Shown: positions 18,584 through 27,640, numbered from the stretch's first letter. The stretch: 64,000 nt of DNA from Paludibacteraceae bacterium (GCA_031292565.1 JARLGW010000010.1:1-64000); one strand, 5' to 3'. Notes: a model not told the origin generated them from the letters alone. A program made the numbers and translations.

Positions 18584-18620
18584 AAAGGAGAATATAAAAT
18601 TACATTCTCCTTTGCTTATA
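18584..18620. terminator. Bidirectional intrinsic terminator
   Basis: AAAGGAGAAT (18584-18593) pairs with ATTCTCCTTT (18604-18613). It separates the plus-strand 55-residue gene from the convergent minus-strand merR-type gene. Confidence 0.7.
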
Positions 18621-18639
18621 ATATAAGTATTTTCTTTCT

Positions 18640-19038
18640 TTAGTTTCTCAATTCCTCGTTGCCTAAAACACCATCATCAAGCTTGTCATCTTCCGCGTTA
18701 CCCTCTTCTTCTCCTTGACGTGAAAGCAATTTCTTGATGGAAAGAAGTTCTTCCTTTATGGAAGATAACCGACTATGTATTTCCTGATTTTTCAACGCGG
18801 AGGTTTTGTTCTCTTTTATTTTTTTCTTTGCGCCTGACAGGGTTAGTCCTTGTACGCGTACAAGATAATGTATCAGCTTTATGGTATCAATATCCTCTTC
18901 TTTATAGAAACGGGTACCCTTGGCATTCTTATGGGGCTTGATGAACGTTTCAAACTCTTTCTCCCAAAAGCGTAACAGAGATTGGTTTACATTGAGCATC
19001 TCTGCTACTTCCGATATGGAATAATAAAGCTTCGACAT
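18640..19038 (-). CDS. MerR-family transcriptional regulator
   Basis: A 132-residue DNA-binding protein. The N-terminal winged helix-turn-helix is typical: 'YYSISEVAEMLNVNQSLLRFWEKEF' then 'RFYKEEDIDTIKLIHYLV', with an abnormal wing ('KPHKNAKGT'). A coiled-coil dimerisation helix follows ('LKNQEIHSRLSSIKEELLSI') and an acidic tail. No metal-binding cysteines are present, so it is not a metal sensor of MerR type proper. It is the last gene of the parA-parB-DUF5683-transglycosylase series, 3 bp after the transglycosylase stop. Confidence 0.9.
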   Translation of the reverse strand: MSKLYYSISEVAEMLNVNQSLLRFWEKEFETFIKPHKNAKGTRFYKEEDIDTIKLIHYLVRVQGLTLSGAKKKIKENKTSALKNQEIHSRLSSIKEELLSIKKLLSRQGEEEGNAEDDKLDDGVLGNEELRN

Positions 19039-19041
19039 CTT

Positions 19042-20376
19042 TTATTTTCGAATAGTTATTCGTTGTCCGGCCATTATTTTATTTTTCCGTATTCCGTTCC
19101 ACTTTTTCACGTCGGAAACATTAACATTATACTTATTAGCAATGTCTATCAAGTTATCTCCTTTTCTCACTTTATAAGACACATTCTTAACTGACTGTCT
19201 TCTACCCTTCTTGCCTTTGGCTCCTCGTCCTCTAGCACCACGAGCATCGCGGATTGGAGCATAAGCCACCTCCTCATCTTCGCCTTCTTCTCTCGAACTC
19301 TGCATGTTCGTAGATGAGCTATGGGCATAAATAGAATCTTTATATTGAAGGAACTTTGAGGCATAATGAGTAGGGAGCCTTAAATAATATACACCGCCTC
19401 CGGGAATAATATCTTTTCTGTATTGAGGATTTAGTATTTCCAGATCCTCAATGGGAATATTTATCGCCTTTGACACTTCCGAGAAAAGAGCCTTTTGTTC
19501 CACTCTTACCGAGTCGGTATAAACAGGCATATCTATTTCGGCTGGACACAAATTATGATTGGAATAATAATTCATGATATAATTTGCCGCGATAAAAATA
19601 GGCACGTAACTTCTTGTTTCGGCGGGCAGATAAGGATAAAGGCTCCAGTAATCTTTTTTTCCACCCGAACGGCGAATGGCCTTATTTATGGTTCCGGGGC
19701 CACAATTGTAAGCCGCGATGGCCAAATGCCAATCGCCATAAATACGATGCAAATCTTTCAAATACAACGCGGCAGCATGAGATGCCTTAATGGGGTCGCG
19801 TCTTTCGTCAACCAAGCTGTTCACTTCCAGCCCATACATCTTAGCCGTGGATGGCATAAATTGCCACAAACCGGCAGCCCCAACTGGCGATACGGCTCCG
19901 GTATTCAATGCCGACTCTATTACGGGTAGGTATTTGAATTCCATCGGGATGTCGTACTTATTCAAAATATCTTCAAAAATAGGAAAATAATATTTCCCCA
20001 ATCCGAGCATGTTTTCCACCTGCCGTCTTTTCTTCACGGCATAAAAATCGATAAACGACCGAACCGCGTTGTTATAGGGCATCCCTATTTCATAAGGCAA
20101 ATTAGCTAAACGCTTTTTATACACGGTATCGGAATATTCAACATTAGCATCGCTTACACGTTTACATCTCCCTTTCTTGGCATGCTTGGCATAATAAGAA
20201 TACACTAAGCTATCTAGTGCTGAATTAAATGCTTGAGGTACAGCAATAGTGTTATCTTGAACATTTGGGGCGGAAGCTGCTGGGGTTGCTTTATTTGAGC
20301 GATTATTTTGTGCAAATAAACATTCAATACATAATAATAGTATAGCGATAAGTAATCCGAGTCGTTTGTTTTTCAT
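19042..20376 (-). CDS. Membrane-bound lytic murein transglycosylase D-like protein with LysM
   Basis: A 444-residue cell-wall enzyme. Residues 1-22 are a signal peptide. The SLT (family 1 lytic transglycosylase) domain has catalytic Glu154 in 'LPVIESALN', followed by 'SPVGAAGLWQFMPSTAKMYG' and 'AIAAYNCGPGTINKAI'. One clear LysM domain occupies about residues 398-444 ('YKVRKGDNLIDIANKYNVN'), preceded by a basic Gly/Arg-rich linker ('ARGARGRGAKGKKGRRQ'). It cleaves the glycan strands of peptidoglycan, producing 1,6-anhydro ends, and LysM holds it on the wall. It lies in one operon with chromosome-segregation genes. Confidence 0.93.
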   Translation of the reverse strand: MKNKRLGLLIAILLLCIECLFAQNNRSNKATPAASAPNVQDNTIAVPQAFNSALDSLVYSYYAKHAKKGRCKRVSDANVEYSDTVYKKRLANLPYEIGMPYNNAVRSFIDFYAVKKRRQVENMLGLGKYYFPIFEDILNKYDIPMEFKYLPVIESALNTGAVSPVGAAGLWQFMPSTAKMYGLEVNSLVDERRDPIKASHAAALYLKDLHRIYGDWHLAIAAYNCGPGTINKAIRRSGGKKDYWSLYPYLPAETRSYVPIFIAANYIMNYYSNHNLCPAEIDMPVYTDSVRVEQKALFSEVSKAINIPIEDLEILNPQYRKDIIPGGGVYYLRLPTHYASKFLQYKDSIYAHSSSTNMQSSREEGEDEEVAYAPIRDARGARGRGAKGKKGRRQSVKNVSYKVRKGDNLIDIANKYNVNVSDVKKWNGIRKNKIMAGQRITIRK

Positions 20377-20385
20377 TTTCAGTAG

Positions 20386-21051
20386 TTAGAATGTTAGCTG
20401 GCAACGTAATCCAATTGTTGCACCGGTGTTATTCGTAGCATTTTGCAAAACAGGTTCCATGTGTAATGACAAGTTCGGACTTATATCAAAATCATACAAT
20501 TGGGCATCAACATAAGCATCCAAAATAGTTAAACTATAAAACCCGACAAGCCCGATAATACTCAAATCCCTATATCTCCGATAGTACAATTGCTTGTCAT
20601 TCAAAACCCCTGTAAGCCAAGTTTTATCAACATTAGCATCAGTCTTTCCTACCGGTATATATTGTAGATAATCGTTTGTTGATCCATCAGCATCCGCTAT
20701 TGAAACGTAAGCCTTCTTATATTTATTATAATAATGTCCGTTCCAGGAAATAGCATAAACCAACGCGGCACAACCTGCCCATACAATGGGGGCTTTCCAA
20801 TAACTTCTGTTATAAATCTGACCTAATCCAGGAATCACGGCACTCATAAGCATAGCTTTGTGTGGATTGGGCTTGAATAATTTCACTACTTTAACCGAAT
20901 CTTGTGTTGATTTCTTTACCGGTACCGGATCTTGTGTTGACTTTGTTACTTGCGTAGAATCAACGTTTTCTTTTGTCTGAACCTGTTGTGCATAGCCTGT
21001 CGCGTATGAAAACAACAGGAATGGAATCATTATAAGCAAAAACCTTTTCAA
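20386..21051 (-). CDS. DUF5683 membrane protein (TTG start)
   Basis: A 221-residue protein that occurs next to parB in many Bacteroidota. The chosen start is TTG at 21051, which overlaps the parB stop as TTGA. It gives the signal peptide MKRFLLIMIPFLLFSYATGYAQ, whereas the next ATG (21030) would lose the basic n-region. After a Thr/Lys/Val-rich spacer, the domain begins at 'KPNPHKAMLMSAVIPGLGQIYN', with two hydrophobic helices ('WKAPIVWAGCAALVYAIS', 'LSIIGLVGFYSLTILDAYVDA') and a C-terminal beta strand. The exact function is not known; the context suggests an envelope role. Confidence 0.88.
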   Translation of the reverse strand: MKRFLLIMIPFLLFSYATGYAQQVQTKENVDSTQVTKSTQDPVPVKKSTQDSVKVVKLFKPNPHKAMLMSAVIPGLGQIYNRSYWKAPIVWAGCAALVYAISWNGHYYNKYKKAYVSIADADGSTNDYLQYIPVGKTDANVDKTWLTGVLNDKQLYYRRYRDLSIIGLVGFYSLTILDAYVDAQLYDFDISPNLSLHMEPVLQNATNNTGATIGLRCQLTF

Positions 21052-21947
21052 TGTGAAGTTTGTTGTTTTTCGTCCAACATATTTATTAGTAAATTCAATT
21101 CCTTGTCCGATGAAAATGGAATAACAATTTTTCCTTTTCCCTTGTTGTTTCGGGTAAATTCCACTTTAGTTTGGAATATAGAGGAAAGCTTCGTTTTCAA
21201 CGATTCATATTCAGCTAACGCCTCATCGTGCTCATCCGTACTCTCTCCTACCAGAACATCGTCTTCGGTACTTGCATCTTTATCATTTAATTTTCGTACA
21301 AGCTCTTCCACCTTACGCACCGTGAGGTCTTGTGCAAGAATCTGTTTGTAAATGTCCAATTGCAACGCGGGGTCTTCCACATTAATCAAAGCCCGCGCAT
21401 GCCCCATGTCAATTTTATGACTGGTAATGCCCAGTTGTATTTCAGCAGGTAACTTCAGCAATCGTAAATAATTGGCCACCGTGGCACGTTTTTTCCCCAC
21501 CAAATCGCTCAATTGCACCTGAGTAAGCTTGTATTCGTCCACCAATCGTTGATAACCCAATGCCTCTTCTATAGCGTTTAAATCTTCACGTTGAATATTT
21601 TCAACCAACGCCATTTTCATTACATTTTCGTCCTCAGCCGTTTTTATATAAGCCGGAATTTTAACTAATCCGGCTTTTTTAGAAGCCCTGAAACGGCGTT
21701 CTCCAGCAATAATTTGGTAGTATCCGTTCTCCATCTTTCGTACCGTGATGGGTTGGATTACCCCTACCGCTTTGATTGAAGCTGCTAATTCTTCCAGCGC
21801 TTCTTCATCGAAATGCGTTCGTGGTTGGTGTGGATTGCGTTCTATCTTTTCTATCTCGATTTCTCCGACAGAAGACGACCCGCTGGTGGTTACCTCGTCA
21901 ATTTCGAGTAAAGCACCCATTCCACGACCTAAAACTGATTTTGCCAT
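21048..21947 (-). CDS. parB: Chromosome-partitioning protein ParB
   Basis: A 299-residue CTPase and DNA clamp that loads at parS and works with ParA in origin segregation. The N-terminal ParB/Srx domain has 'RNPHQPRTHFDEEALEEL' and the CTP-binding 'GERRFRASKKAGL'. The 'ALVENIQREDLNAIEEA' signature and a helix-turn-helix ('TQVQLSDLVGKKRATVANYLRLL') follow, then a C-terminal dimerisation region. It ends with TGA, overlapping the next gene's TTG. No parS-like palindrome was found in the window. Confidence 0.96.
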   Translation of the reverse strand: MAKSVLGRGMGALLEIDEVTTSGSSSVGEIEIEKIERNPHQPRTHFDEEALEELAASIKAVGVIQPITVRKMENGYYQIIAGERRFRASKKAGLVKIPAYIKTAEDENVMKMALVENIQREDLNAIEEALGYQRLVDEYKLTQVQLSDLVGKKRATVANYLRLLKLPAEIQLGITSHKIDMGHARALINVEDPALQLDIYKQILAQDLTVRKVEELVRKLNDKDASTEDDVLVGESTDEHDEALAEYESLKTKLSSIFQTKVEFTRNNKGKGKIVIPFSSDKELNLLINMLDEKQQTSH

Positions 21948-21995
21948 ATTTTAATTTCTTAAAAAAACTTTGTTCGTCACAAATGGAGTGAATTT

Positions 21996-22766
21996 TTATT
22001 TCACTTTATTCTTTTTTATTAATTCTCTAGCCAAATCTACATGATTTTGCGAACCCTTTGATTCTGGATCATAAAGCAACACGGGTTGACCGTAACTAGG
22101 TGCTTCGCTCAGTTTTACATTACGCTGTATAACCGTGTTGAACACCATCGTTTCAAAATGTTTTTTGATGTCTTGATAAACCTGATTTGCCAAGCGTAAA
22201 CGGGCATCAAACATGGTAAGCAAAAAGCCTTCTATTTCTAATTCAGGATTTAACTTACTTTTGATAATTTTAATCGTATTAAGCAACTTGCTAATACCTT
22301 CCAGCGCGAAATATTCGCATTGAACAGGAATAATTACCGAATCGGCAGCCGTTAACGAGTTGACCGTAATTAAGCCTAACGAGGGAGAACAGTCTATTAA
22401 AACATAATCATATACCTCTTTAAGAGGCCTTAATACCTCACGCAACACCTTGTCCCTATTTTCCATGTTAATCATTTCCAATTCGGCACCAACCAAATCG
22501 ATATGCGAAGGAATAATGTATAAACCATCTACCTGAGTTTTACACACAGCGGTTTTAGGATCTATTTTATCCAATAAACATTGATAAATTCCAAGTTCGG
22601 TTTTTCTAACGTCAATGCCTAACCCTGATGATGCATTTGCTTGAGGGTCTGCATCCACTATCAACACCTTCTGTTTCAAGAAAGCAAGTGAAGCGGCCAA
22701 ATTAATAGTAGTGGTAGTTTTTCCTACACCACCTTTTTGATTTGCTAAGGCAATTATTTTTCCCAT
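21996..22766 (-). CDS. parA: Chromosome-partitioning ATPase ParA (Soj)
   Basis: A 256-residue deviant Walker ATPase that binds DNA non-specifically and moves ParB-parS complexes. It has the deviant Walker A 'KGGVGKTTTTINLAASLA' from residue 10, Walker A' 'VLIVDADPQANASSGLG', and Walker B 'DYVLIDCSPSLGLITVNSL'. It is the first gene of a minus-strand series with parB 48 bp downstream. The length and lack of an N-terminal HTH mark it as chromosomal rather than plasmid type Ia. Confidence 0.96.
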   Translation of the reverse strand: MGKIIALANQKGGVGKTTTTINLAASLAFLKQKVLIVDADPQANASSGLGIDVRKTELGIYQCLLDKIDPKTAVCKTQVDGLYIIPSHIDLVGAELEMINMENRDKVLREVLRPLKEVYDYVLIDCSPSLGLITVNSLTAADSVIIPVQCEYFALEGISKLLNTIKIIKSKLNPELEIEGFLLTMFDARLRLANQVYQDIKKHFETMVFNTVIQRNVKLSEAPSYGQPVLLYDPESKGSQNHVDLARELIKKNKVK

Positions 22767-23070
22767 TGTTTATAGTAACAAACGATTTATACAAATAGCA
22801 AATTAAACAATAAAATCTCGTCTATGGAAGTTAAAAAAGGAAAAAGTAAGTTTAGGATTCAACTTAATTCGTCTGTGTGCAAGAATTAGTGGACAAAAGA
22901 AACCATTTTTAGCCTCCTTGGCAAAAGTAAAAAAAAAAACAACGTGCCACAAGTCATGATTTGTAATGAGTGAATAAAGAAATGAAATTTAGGCACCTTC
23001 CAACGAATTATTTTTCTATTTTTGCGGGGATAAAAAAACAGATTCTACATATAATATATTTAGTAGTAAC
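22767..23070. other. Divergent intergenic region between parA and gldG
   Basis: About 300 bp holding promoters for both strands. The gldG-facing core is at 23017. A poly-A tract lies near 22930. I found no parS-like palindrome, DnaA-box cluster or RNA gene. Confidence 0.45.
23017..23024 (+). promoter_or_regulatory. Candidate -7 box for gldG
   Basis: TATTTTTG fits TAnnTTTG and lies 46 bases before the start codon. No convincing TTG is present at -33. Confidence 0.4.
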
Positions 23071-24765
23071 ATGAATAAAAATAACATACGCTCATTTGGC
23101 ATTGTTGTGGCGTGTATCATTGTATTAAACATTGTTTCGGCTTACGCTTTTTTTCGTCTTGATTTAACTTCAGAAAAGCGTTACAGTATTTCGGAAAACA
23201 CTAAAAAACTGATGTCGAGATTAGACAAAGACAAAAAAATGCACATACGCATCTATTTGGATGGTGATTTGAATCCGGGATTTCTTCGCTTAAAAAAATC
23301 AGTAGGCGAAATGTTGGACGAATTTAAAATATATGCTGACAACGACTTTACCTACGAATTTGTGAATCCGTCAACAGCCTCTTCGCAGGAAGAACGAGAT
23401 AAAGCATACGCCACCCTCGAAAAAAGGGGCATGAAAGCTTCCGTGGTATATGATAAGGACGATGAAGGAAAAGCCATACAAAAAGTAGTGTTCCCTTGGG
23501 CTGAAATATATTACGAACACGATACAATTCCGGTTAATCTATTGGAAAACAACCCTCGTTTCAGCGGAAGCCAGAATTTGAATAACTCCATCGAAAACCT
23601 CGAATTCCAGTTGACCGATGCCATCCGTGTTAAAACCACGAAGACTATTAATAAAGTAGCCTTTATAGAAGGACATGGAGAGTATCCAGCCGAATTGGTA
23701 TATGATGCTTCGGTAGCCTTTAGCCGCTATTTCCAAGTGGACAGGGGGCAACTGGGTACCGACCCCAACGTGCTGAAAGCATACAAAGCCATCGTTATAG
23801 CCAACCCGCAAAAGCCATTTACAGAACAGGAAAAATACATCATCGACCAATATGTTATGAATGGTGGGCGTGTACTTTGGCTTGTAAACGGCGTACGGCT
23901 AGCGGAAGACAGCTTATCTACCGTTGGCGTATCGCCTGCTATACCTTTAAATGTAAACCTAGACGACCAGTTATTCAAATACGGAGCCCGAATAGAACCC
24001 GTTCTATTGCAGGACATGCAATGTACGCAAGTGCCCATGAATGTTGCCCGTCCGGGCGAAGCAGCCAAATTTGAGCCCATGCCTTGGTATTATGCACCAT
24101 TATTACTGGCTTCGCCGGAACATCCTATTACCCGAAACCTGGTAGAAATAAGAGGAACCTTTGCGAGCGCGTTGGACTTAAACGTGAGCTCATCTACTAA
24201 AATAAAAAAGACGGTGCTACTTGTAACATCCAATGCCACTCACGCGGAGATGACACCAACACGCATCGACCTCAGTACCATGTACAACATGGATAGCAAA
24301 ACATATTTCAACACCGGCTACGCTCCTGTTGCCGCCGCGCTAGAAGGCCAATTTGCATCCGTCTTCGCCAACCGCATGATACCCGACGGAATTATAAGCG
24401 ATGGAAAAACGATAACCGAAAGCAAGCCTACCCGCATGATAGTAGTTTCCAATGCCGATATTATTCGCAACGAAGTAGAAGGCTCAGGGCCTGCCATGCA
24501 ATTCCTGCCGTTGGGTTATGACAGATACACGAAGCAAGAATATGGCAACCACGATTTCATTCTTAATTCCATTCTTTATTTGGCCGACGACGATGGCTGG
24601 TTGCAACTTCGCTCTCGCGAATTTAAACTTCGCCTACTGAATAAAAAAGTAGTGGTTTCGGGCAAGAAAAAATGGGAAATTATCAACGTGGCATTACCTA
24701 TTGTGATACTACTAGCATTTGCATTCGGCTACTCAGCTTTCCGACGTAAATATTATACTCGTTAA
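23071..24765 (+). CDS. gldG: Gliding-motility-associated ABC transporter substrate-binding protein GldG
   Basis: A 564-residue protein with one N-terminal TM helix (residues 8-30, then 'FRLDLTSEKRYSIS'), a large extracytoplasmic region, and a C-terminal TM helix ('IVILLAFAFGYSAFRRKY'). The 'DLTSEKRYSISENTKKL' start and 'VAFIEGHGEYPAEL' are typical of GldG and the related ABC-type auxiliary proteins. In Flavobacterium, GldG works with the permease GldF and ATPase GldA, and loss abolishes gliding. Here gldF is not adjacent: parA lies on the other strand upstream, and dnaN follows. In non-gliding Bacteroidales the role of GldFG is uncertain. Confidence 0.88.
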   Translation: MNKNNIRSFGIVVACIIVLNIVSAYAFFRLDLTSEKRYSISENTKKLMSRLDKDKKMHIRIYLDGDLNPGFLRLKKSVGEMLDEFKIYADNDFTYEFVNPSTASSQEERDKAYATLEKRGMKASVVYDKDDEGKAIQKVVFPWAEIYYEHDTIPVNLLENNPRFSGSQNLNNSIENLEFQLTDAIRVKTTKTINKVAFIEGHGEYPAELVYDASVAFSRYFQVDRGQLGTDPNVLKAYKAIVIANPQKPFTEQEKYIIDQYVMNGGRVLWLVNGVRLAEDSLSTVGVSPAIPLNVNLDDQLFKYGARIEPVLLQDMQCTQVPMNVARPGEAAKFEPMPWYYAPLLLASPEHPITRNLVEIRGTFASALDLNVSSSTKIKKTVLLVTSNATHAEMTPTRIDLSTMYNMDSKTYFNTGYAPVAAALEGQFASVFANRMIPDGIISDGKTITESKPTRMIVVSNADIIRNEVEGSGPAMQFLPLGYDRYTKQEYGNHDFILNSILYLADDDGWLQLRSREFKLRLLNKKVVVSGKKKWEIINVALPIVILLAFAFGYSAFRRKYYTR

Positions 24766-24777
24766 TGTTGAAGATAT

Positions 24778-24807
24778 TTGCAAATAACAAACTTTTCTTT
24801 ACCTTTG
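24778..24807 (+). promoter_or_regulatory. Promoter of dnaN
   Basis: TTG (24778-24780), a 19-bp spacer and TACCTTTG (24800-24807) make an almost ideal Bacteroidota sigma-70-type promoter, 40 bases before the start codon. Confidence 0.65.
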
Positions 24808-24847
24808 GTGAGTTCAATTCTCAAGAAAAATTTAATAATATCAGTAT

Positions 24848-25972
24848 ATGAAATTCATTGTCTCAAGCACCAAATTATCAAGTCATCTACAAGGAATAAG
24901 TCGTGTAATATCCAATAAAAGTACACTTCCTATTCTAGATAGCTTTCTATTTAATTTAACAGGCAATACGCTGACAGTAACAGCATCCGATTTAGAAACA
25001 ACCCTAATAACTTCCCTTGAATTAGACAAGGCGGAAGGCGAAGGTGCCGTGGCTATTTCAGCTAAGATATTGTTGGACACGTTGAGGGAATTTCCTGAAC
25101 AACCGCTTTCATTTGATATAAACGATGATAACCTGTCGATGGTGATTAAATCGGACACGGGGTCTTATAATTTTATCGGTCAAAACGGTGACGAATATCC
25201 ACGTATGCCAGAGCTTAGTAACGAGGCAAACAGCTTGAGCATTCCGGTTGAAACAATTAACACCGGTATTACAAAATCCATTTTCGCCACAGCCGACGAC
25301 GAACTTCGCCCTGTGATGAACGGTATCTATTTCGATATTACCACCGAAGGAGTTACCATGGTAGCTACCGATGCACATAAATTGGTTCGCTTCAAAACTT
25401 CGGCTATACAAGGTTCGGCCAATGCAGCTTTTATTTTAGCTAAAAAACCTGCCACCTTATTGAAAAACATTCTACCCAAGGAAAGCGGTGAAGTAGCTAT
25501 TCAATTCGACGATAAAAATGCCATATTCACCTTGTCAAACTACAAAATGGTATGTCGTCAGGTAGAAGGCCGTTTTCCAAATTACAATGGGGTAATTCCA
25601 CAAAACAATCCATACAAACTGATTATTGACCGCCTGGCATTTATGAATGCCTTGAAACGCGTATCCCTGTTCTCCAACCAAGCCAGTAACTTGATTAAGT
25701 TACAACTTACGGCTAACGAGATGCACGTGTCGGCTCAAGATATTGACTTCTCCATTTCGGCGGAAGAAAAAATTACCTGCCAATATAGTGGCGAACCGAT
25801 GAGTATCGGTTTTAAATCTACTTTTCTGGTAGATATTTTGGGCAATATCAATTCGGGCGATGTGATTCTGGAATTGGCCGATCCATCACGTGCTGGGCTT
25901 ATACTTCCGTTTGAGAACGAAGAGAACGAAGATTTGTTGATGCTATTGATGCCAATGTTGCTAAACGATTAA
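24848..25972 (+). CDS. dnaN: DNA polymerase III beta sliding clamp
   Basis: A 374-residue protein that dimerises into the ring tethering Pol III and repair enzymes to DNA. Three repeated clamp domains are recognisable: 'LQGISRVISNKSTLPILDSFL' at the start, 'VMNGIYFDITTEGVTMVATDAHKLVRF' in the middle, and 'PYKLIIDRLAFMNALKRVSLFSNQ' after it. The end 'LLMLLMPMLLND' corresponds to the usual 'vvMPm' C-terminus. It has its own promoter and terminator. No dnaA or recF adjoins, so this is not a classical origin cluster. Confidence 0.97.
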   Translation: MKFIVSSTKLSSHLQGISRVISNKSTLPILDSFLFNLTGNTLTVTASDLETTLITSLELDKAEGEGAVAISAKILLDTLREFPEQPLSFDINDDNLSMVIKSDTGSYNFIGQNGDEYPRMPELSNEANSLSIPVETINTGITKSIFATADDELRPVMNGIYFDITTEGVTMVATDAHKLVRFKTSAIQGSANAAFILAKKPATLLKNILPKESGEVAIQFDDKNAIFTLSNYKMVCRQVEGRFPNYNGVIPQNNPYKLIIDRLAFMNALKRVSLFSNQASNLIKLQLTANEMHVSAQDIDFSISAEEKITCQYSGEPMSIGFKSTFLVDILGNINSGDVILELADPSRAGLILPFENEENEDLLMLLMPMLLND

Positions 25973-25999
25973 CGAATAAAAAGAACATAATAAACAATG

Positions 26000-26036
26000 A
26001 AAAGTGAGGTATTAAAAACTTCACTTTTCTTTTTTG
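26000..26036 (+). terminator. Intrinsic terminator of dnaN
   Basis: AAAAGTGA (26000-26007) pairs with TCACTTTT (26021-26028), extended by wobble pairs inward and followed by CTTTTTTG. It overlaps an apparent upstream extension of the next reading frame, showing that extension is not translated. Confidence 0.7.
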
Positions 26037-26053
26037 AAACCACCACTACCACC

Positions 26054-26821
26054 ATGAATTTAATTTTAAAGAACCCGATCATATTTTTCGACCTGGAAAC
26101 TACCGGTACCAATATTGTAAAAGACCGCATCGTGGAGATGTCCTACCTAAAAGTGCATCCCAACGGCATGGAAGAATGTAAAACCATATTGGTAAACCCC
26201 GAAATGCCTATTCCTGCCGAAACATCAGCCATACATGGTATCTTTGATAAAGACGTGGTAAATGCACCCACCTTTAAGGAAATAGCCAAAACCGTAGCTC
26301 AGGATTTTGAAGGAGCCGATTTGGCAGGTTACAATTCCAATCGGTTTGACGTACCTTTATTAGCCGAAGAATTTTTACGCGCGGAAGTAGATATTGATAT
26401 GAGTAAACGCAAGTTCGTGGACGTGCAAACAATCTTCCACAAACGCGAGCAACGCACCTTATCAGCCGCCTACAAGTTCTATTGCGAACAGGATTTGGAA
26501 AATGCACATACCTCAGCCGCCGACACTAAAGCTACCTATGAAGTACTGAAAGCTCAATTAGACCGATACGAGGATTTACAAAACGATATTGCATTCCTGG
26601 CCGATTACTCATCCTACTCTAAAAACGTTGATTTTGCCGGACGCGTAATCTATAACGAAAAAAATGAAGAAGTAATTAATTTCGGTAAATACAAAGGTCG
26701 CCTGGTAAGCGACGTGTTGCAAAAAGACCCCGGTTATTACGGCTGGATTATGGCTGCCGATTTCTCACTGAACACCAAGCAAGTATTTACTCGATTAAAA
26801 TTGAAAGGATTTAACAAGTAA
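26054..26821 (+). CDS. DnaQ-like 3'-5' exonuclease with ExoX-like C-terminal domain
   Basis: A 255-residue protein. The start at 26054 was preferred over 25997 because the extra 19 residues lie in the dnaN terminator hairpin and are low in information (a Thr run), while the exonuclease fold begins directly at 'NPIIFFDLETTGTN'. DEDD motifs are visible: D and E in 'FFDLETTG', 'DLAGYNSNRFDVPLL', and 'HTSAADTKATYEVL'. The C-terminal 'INFGKYKGRLVSDVLQKDP' is the small domain (DUF3820 type) seen in ExoX-like nucleases. It is probably a repair or proofreading-type nuclease, not necessarily the Pol III epsilon subunit. Confidence 0.88.
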   Translation: MNLILKNPIIFFDLETTGTNIVKDRIVEMSYLKVHPNGMEECKTILVNPEMPIPAETSAIHGIFDKDVVNAPTFKEIAKTVAQDFEGADLAGYNSNRFDVPLLAEEFLRAEVDIDMSKRKFVDVQTIFHKREQRTLSAAYKFYCEQDLENAHTSAADTKATYEVLKAQLDRYEDLQNDIAFLADYSSYSKNVDFAGRVIYNEKNEEVINFGKYKGRLVSDVLQKDPGYYGWIMAADFSLNTKQVFTRLKLKGFNK

Positions 26822-26850
26822 AATTTAGCTTGTTAAAAAAACAGACAATC

Positions 26851-27564
26851 ATGCCCAATCCATATTTCCAATTCAAGCAATTCTCCGTCTATCAGGACAA
26901 ATGTGCCATGAAGGTGGGTACCGATGGCGTGTTGCTGGGAGCTTGGGTCGATTGCAAAAATGCCATACAAATACTGGATGTAGGTACCGGGACAGGGCTA
27001 ATAGCTATGATGCTTGCCCAACGGAGCTTTGCCCGGATACATGCCGTGGAGGTAGATACAACCGCCGCGAGGCAAGCCGAAGAAAACATAAGAGAGAGCC
27101 CCTGGAAAAACAGGATAGCCGTATTCCCTATCCCCTTTCAAAACATTGAGTCAACCGGGAAACAGCAATACGATTTGATTGTAAGTAATCCGCCCTACTT
27201 CCAAAATTCGCTCAAGCCACCACACGAAGGCCGCGGCATAGCCCGGCACACGGATACACTCCCATTCTCCGATTTGATTAACGGAAGCAAACGGATATTA
27301 AACCCTAACGGAAAACTGGCGGTAATATTACCCGTCACTGAAGGTGAACAGTTTATCATCATGTCCGAAAAAGCAGATTTGTTCTGCCAACAGAAAACCA
27401 TCGTCATTCCACGCCCTGGAGCCGAGCCCAAACGTCTATTAATCTCTTTCGGGTTGAAAGCGGTTCCATGCACCACTTCCGAACTACTTATCGAAACAGG
27501 AACCCGCCACACGTATTCGGAAGAATATATCGAGCTAACCAAGGATTTTTATTTGGATAAATAA
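26851..27564 (+). CDS. trmN6: tRNA1(Val) (adenine(37)-N6)-methyltransferase
   Basis: A 237-residue class I SAM-dependent methyltransferase. ATG 26851 was chosen because the family starts with 'PYFQFKQFSVYQDKCAMKVG'; a TTG 21 bp upstream is less likely. SAM-binding motif I is 'ILDVGTGTGLIAMML', and the N6-adenine catalytic motif is 'SNPPYF'. In E. coli TrmN6 (YfiC) methylates A37 of tRNA-Val1. It lies 29 bp after the exonuclease and is probably cotranscribed with it. Confidence 0.9.
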   Translation: MPNPYFQFKQFSVYQDKCAMKVGTDGVLLGAWVDCKNAIQILDVGTGTGLIAMMLAQRSFARIHAVEVDTTAARQAEENIRESPWKNRIAVFPIPFQNIESTGKQQYDLIVSNPPYFQNSLKPPHEGRGIARHTDTLPFSDLINGSKRILNPNGKLAVILPVTEGEQFIIMSEKADLFCQQKTIVIPRPGAEPKRLLISFGLKAVPCTTSELLIETGTRHTYSEEYIELTKDFYLDK

Positions 27565-27580
27565 TGGTTCTCCTTTTACC

Positions 27581-27614
27581 GCAAGGAGCGCAACGCTTTT
27601 CGCAAAGAGCGCAA
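27581..27614. repeat. Short direct repeat, GCAARGAGCGCAA
   Basis: GCAAGGAGCGCAA (27581-27593) recurs as GCAAAGAGCGCAA (27602-27614). A partial relative, AACGCAAAGAAG on the minus strand, occurs near 12184-12196 after recJ. Confidence 0.45.
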
Positions 27615-27640
27615 AAAAAGGAGGAACACCGTCCCTCCTT
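27612..27640 (-). terminator. Probable terminator of the minus-strand secreted protein gene
   Basis: AAGGAGG (27618-27624) pairs with CCTCCTT (27634-27640). On the minus strand a run of T follows the stem. Confidence 0.55.

Noticed and set aside
21048-25972. Replication origin region because parA, parB and dnaN are close
   Set aside because: No dnaA, no DnaA-box cluster and no parS-like palindrome could be seen; gldG separates the genes and strands diverge.
25997-26053. N-terminal extension of the DnaQ-like exonuclease
   Set aside because: It is made from the dnaN terminator hairpin and a Thr run; the conserved fold starts right after ATG 26054.
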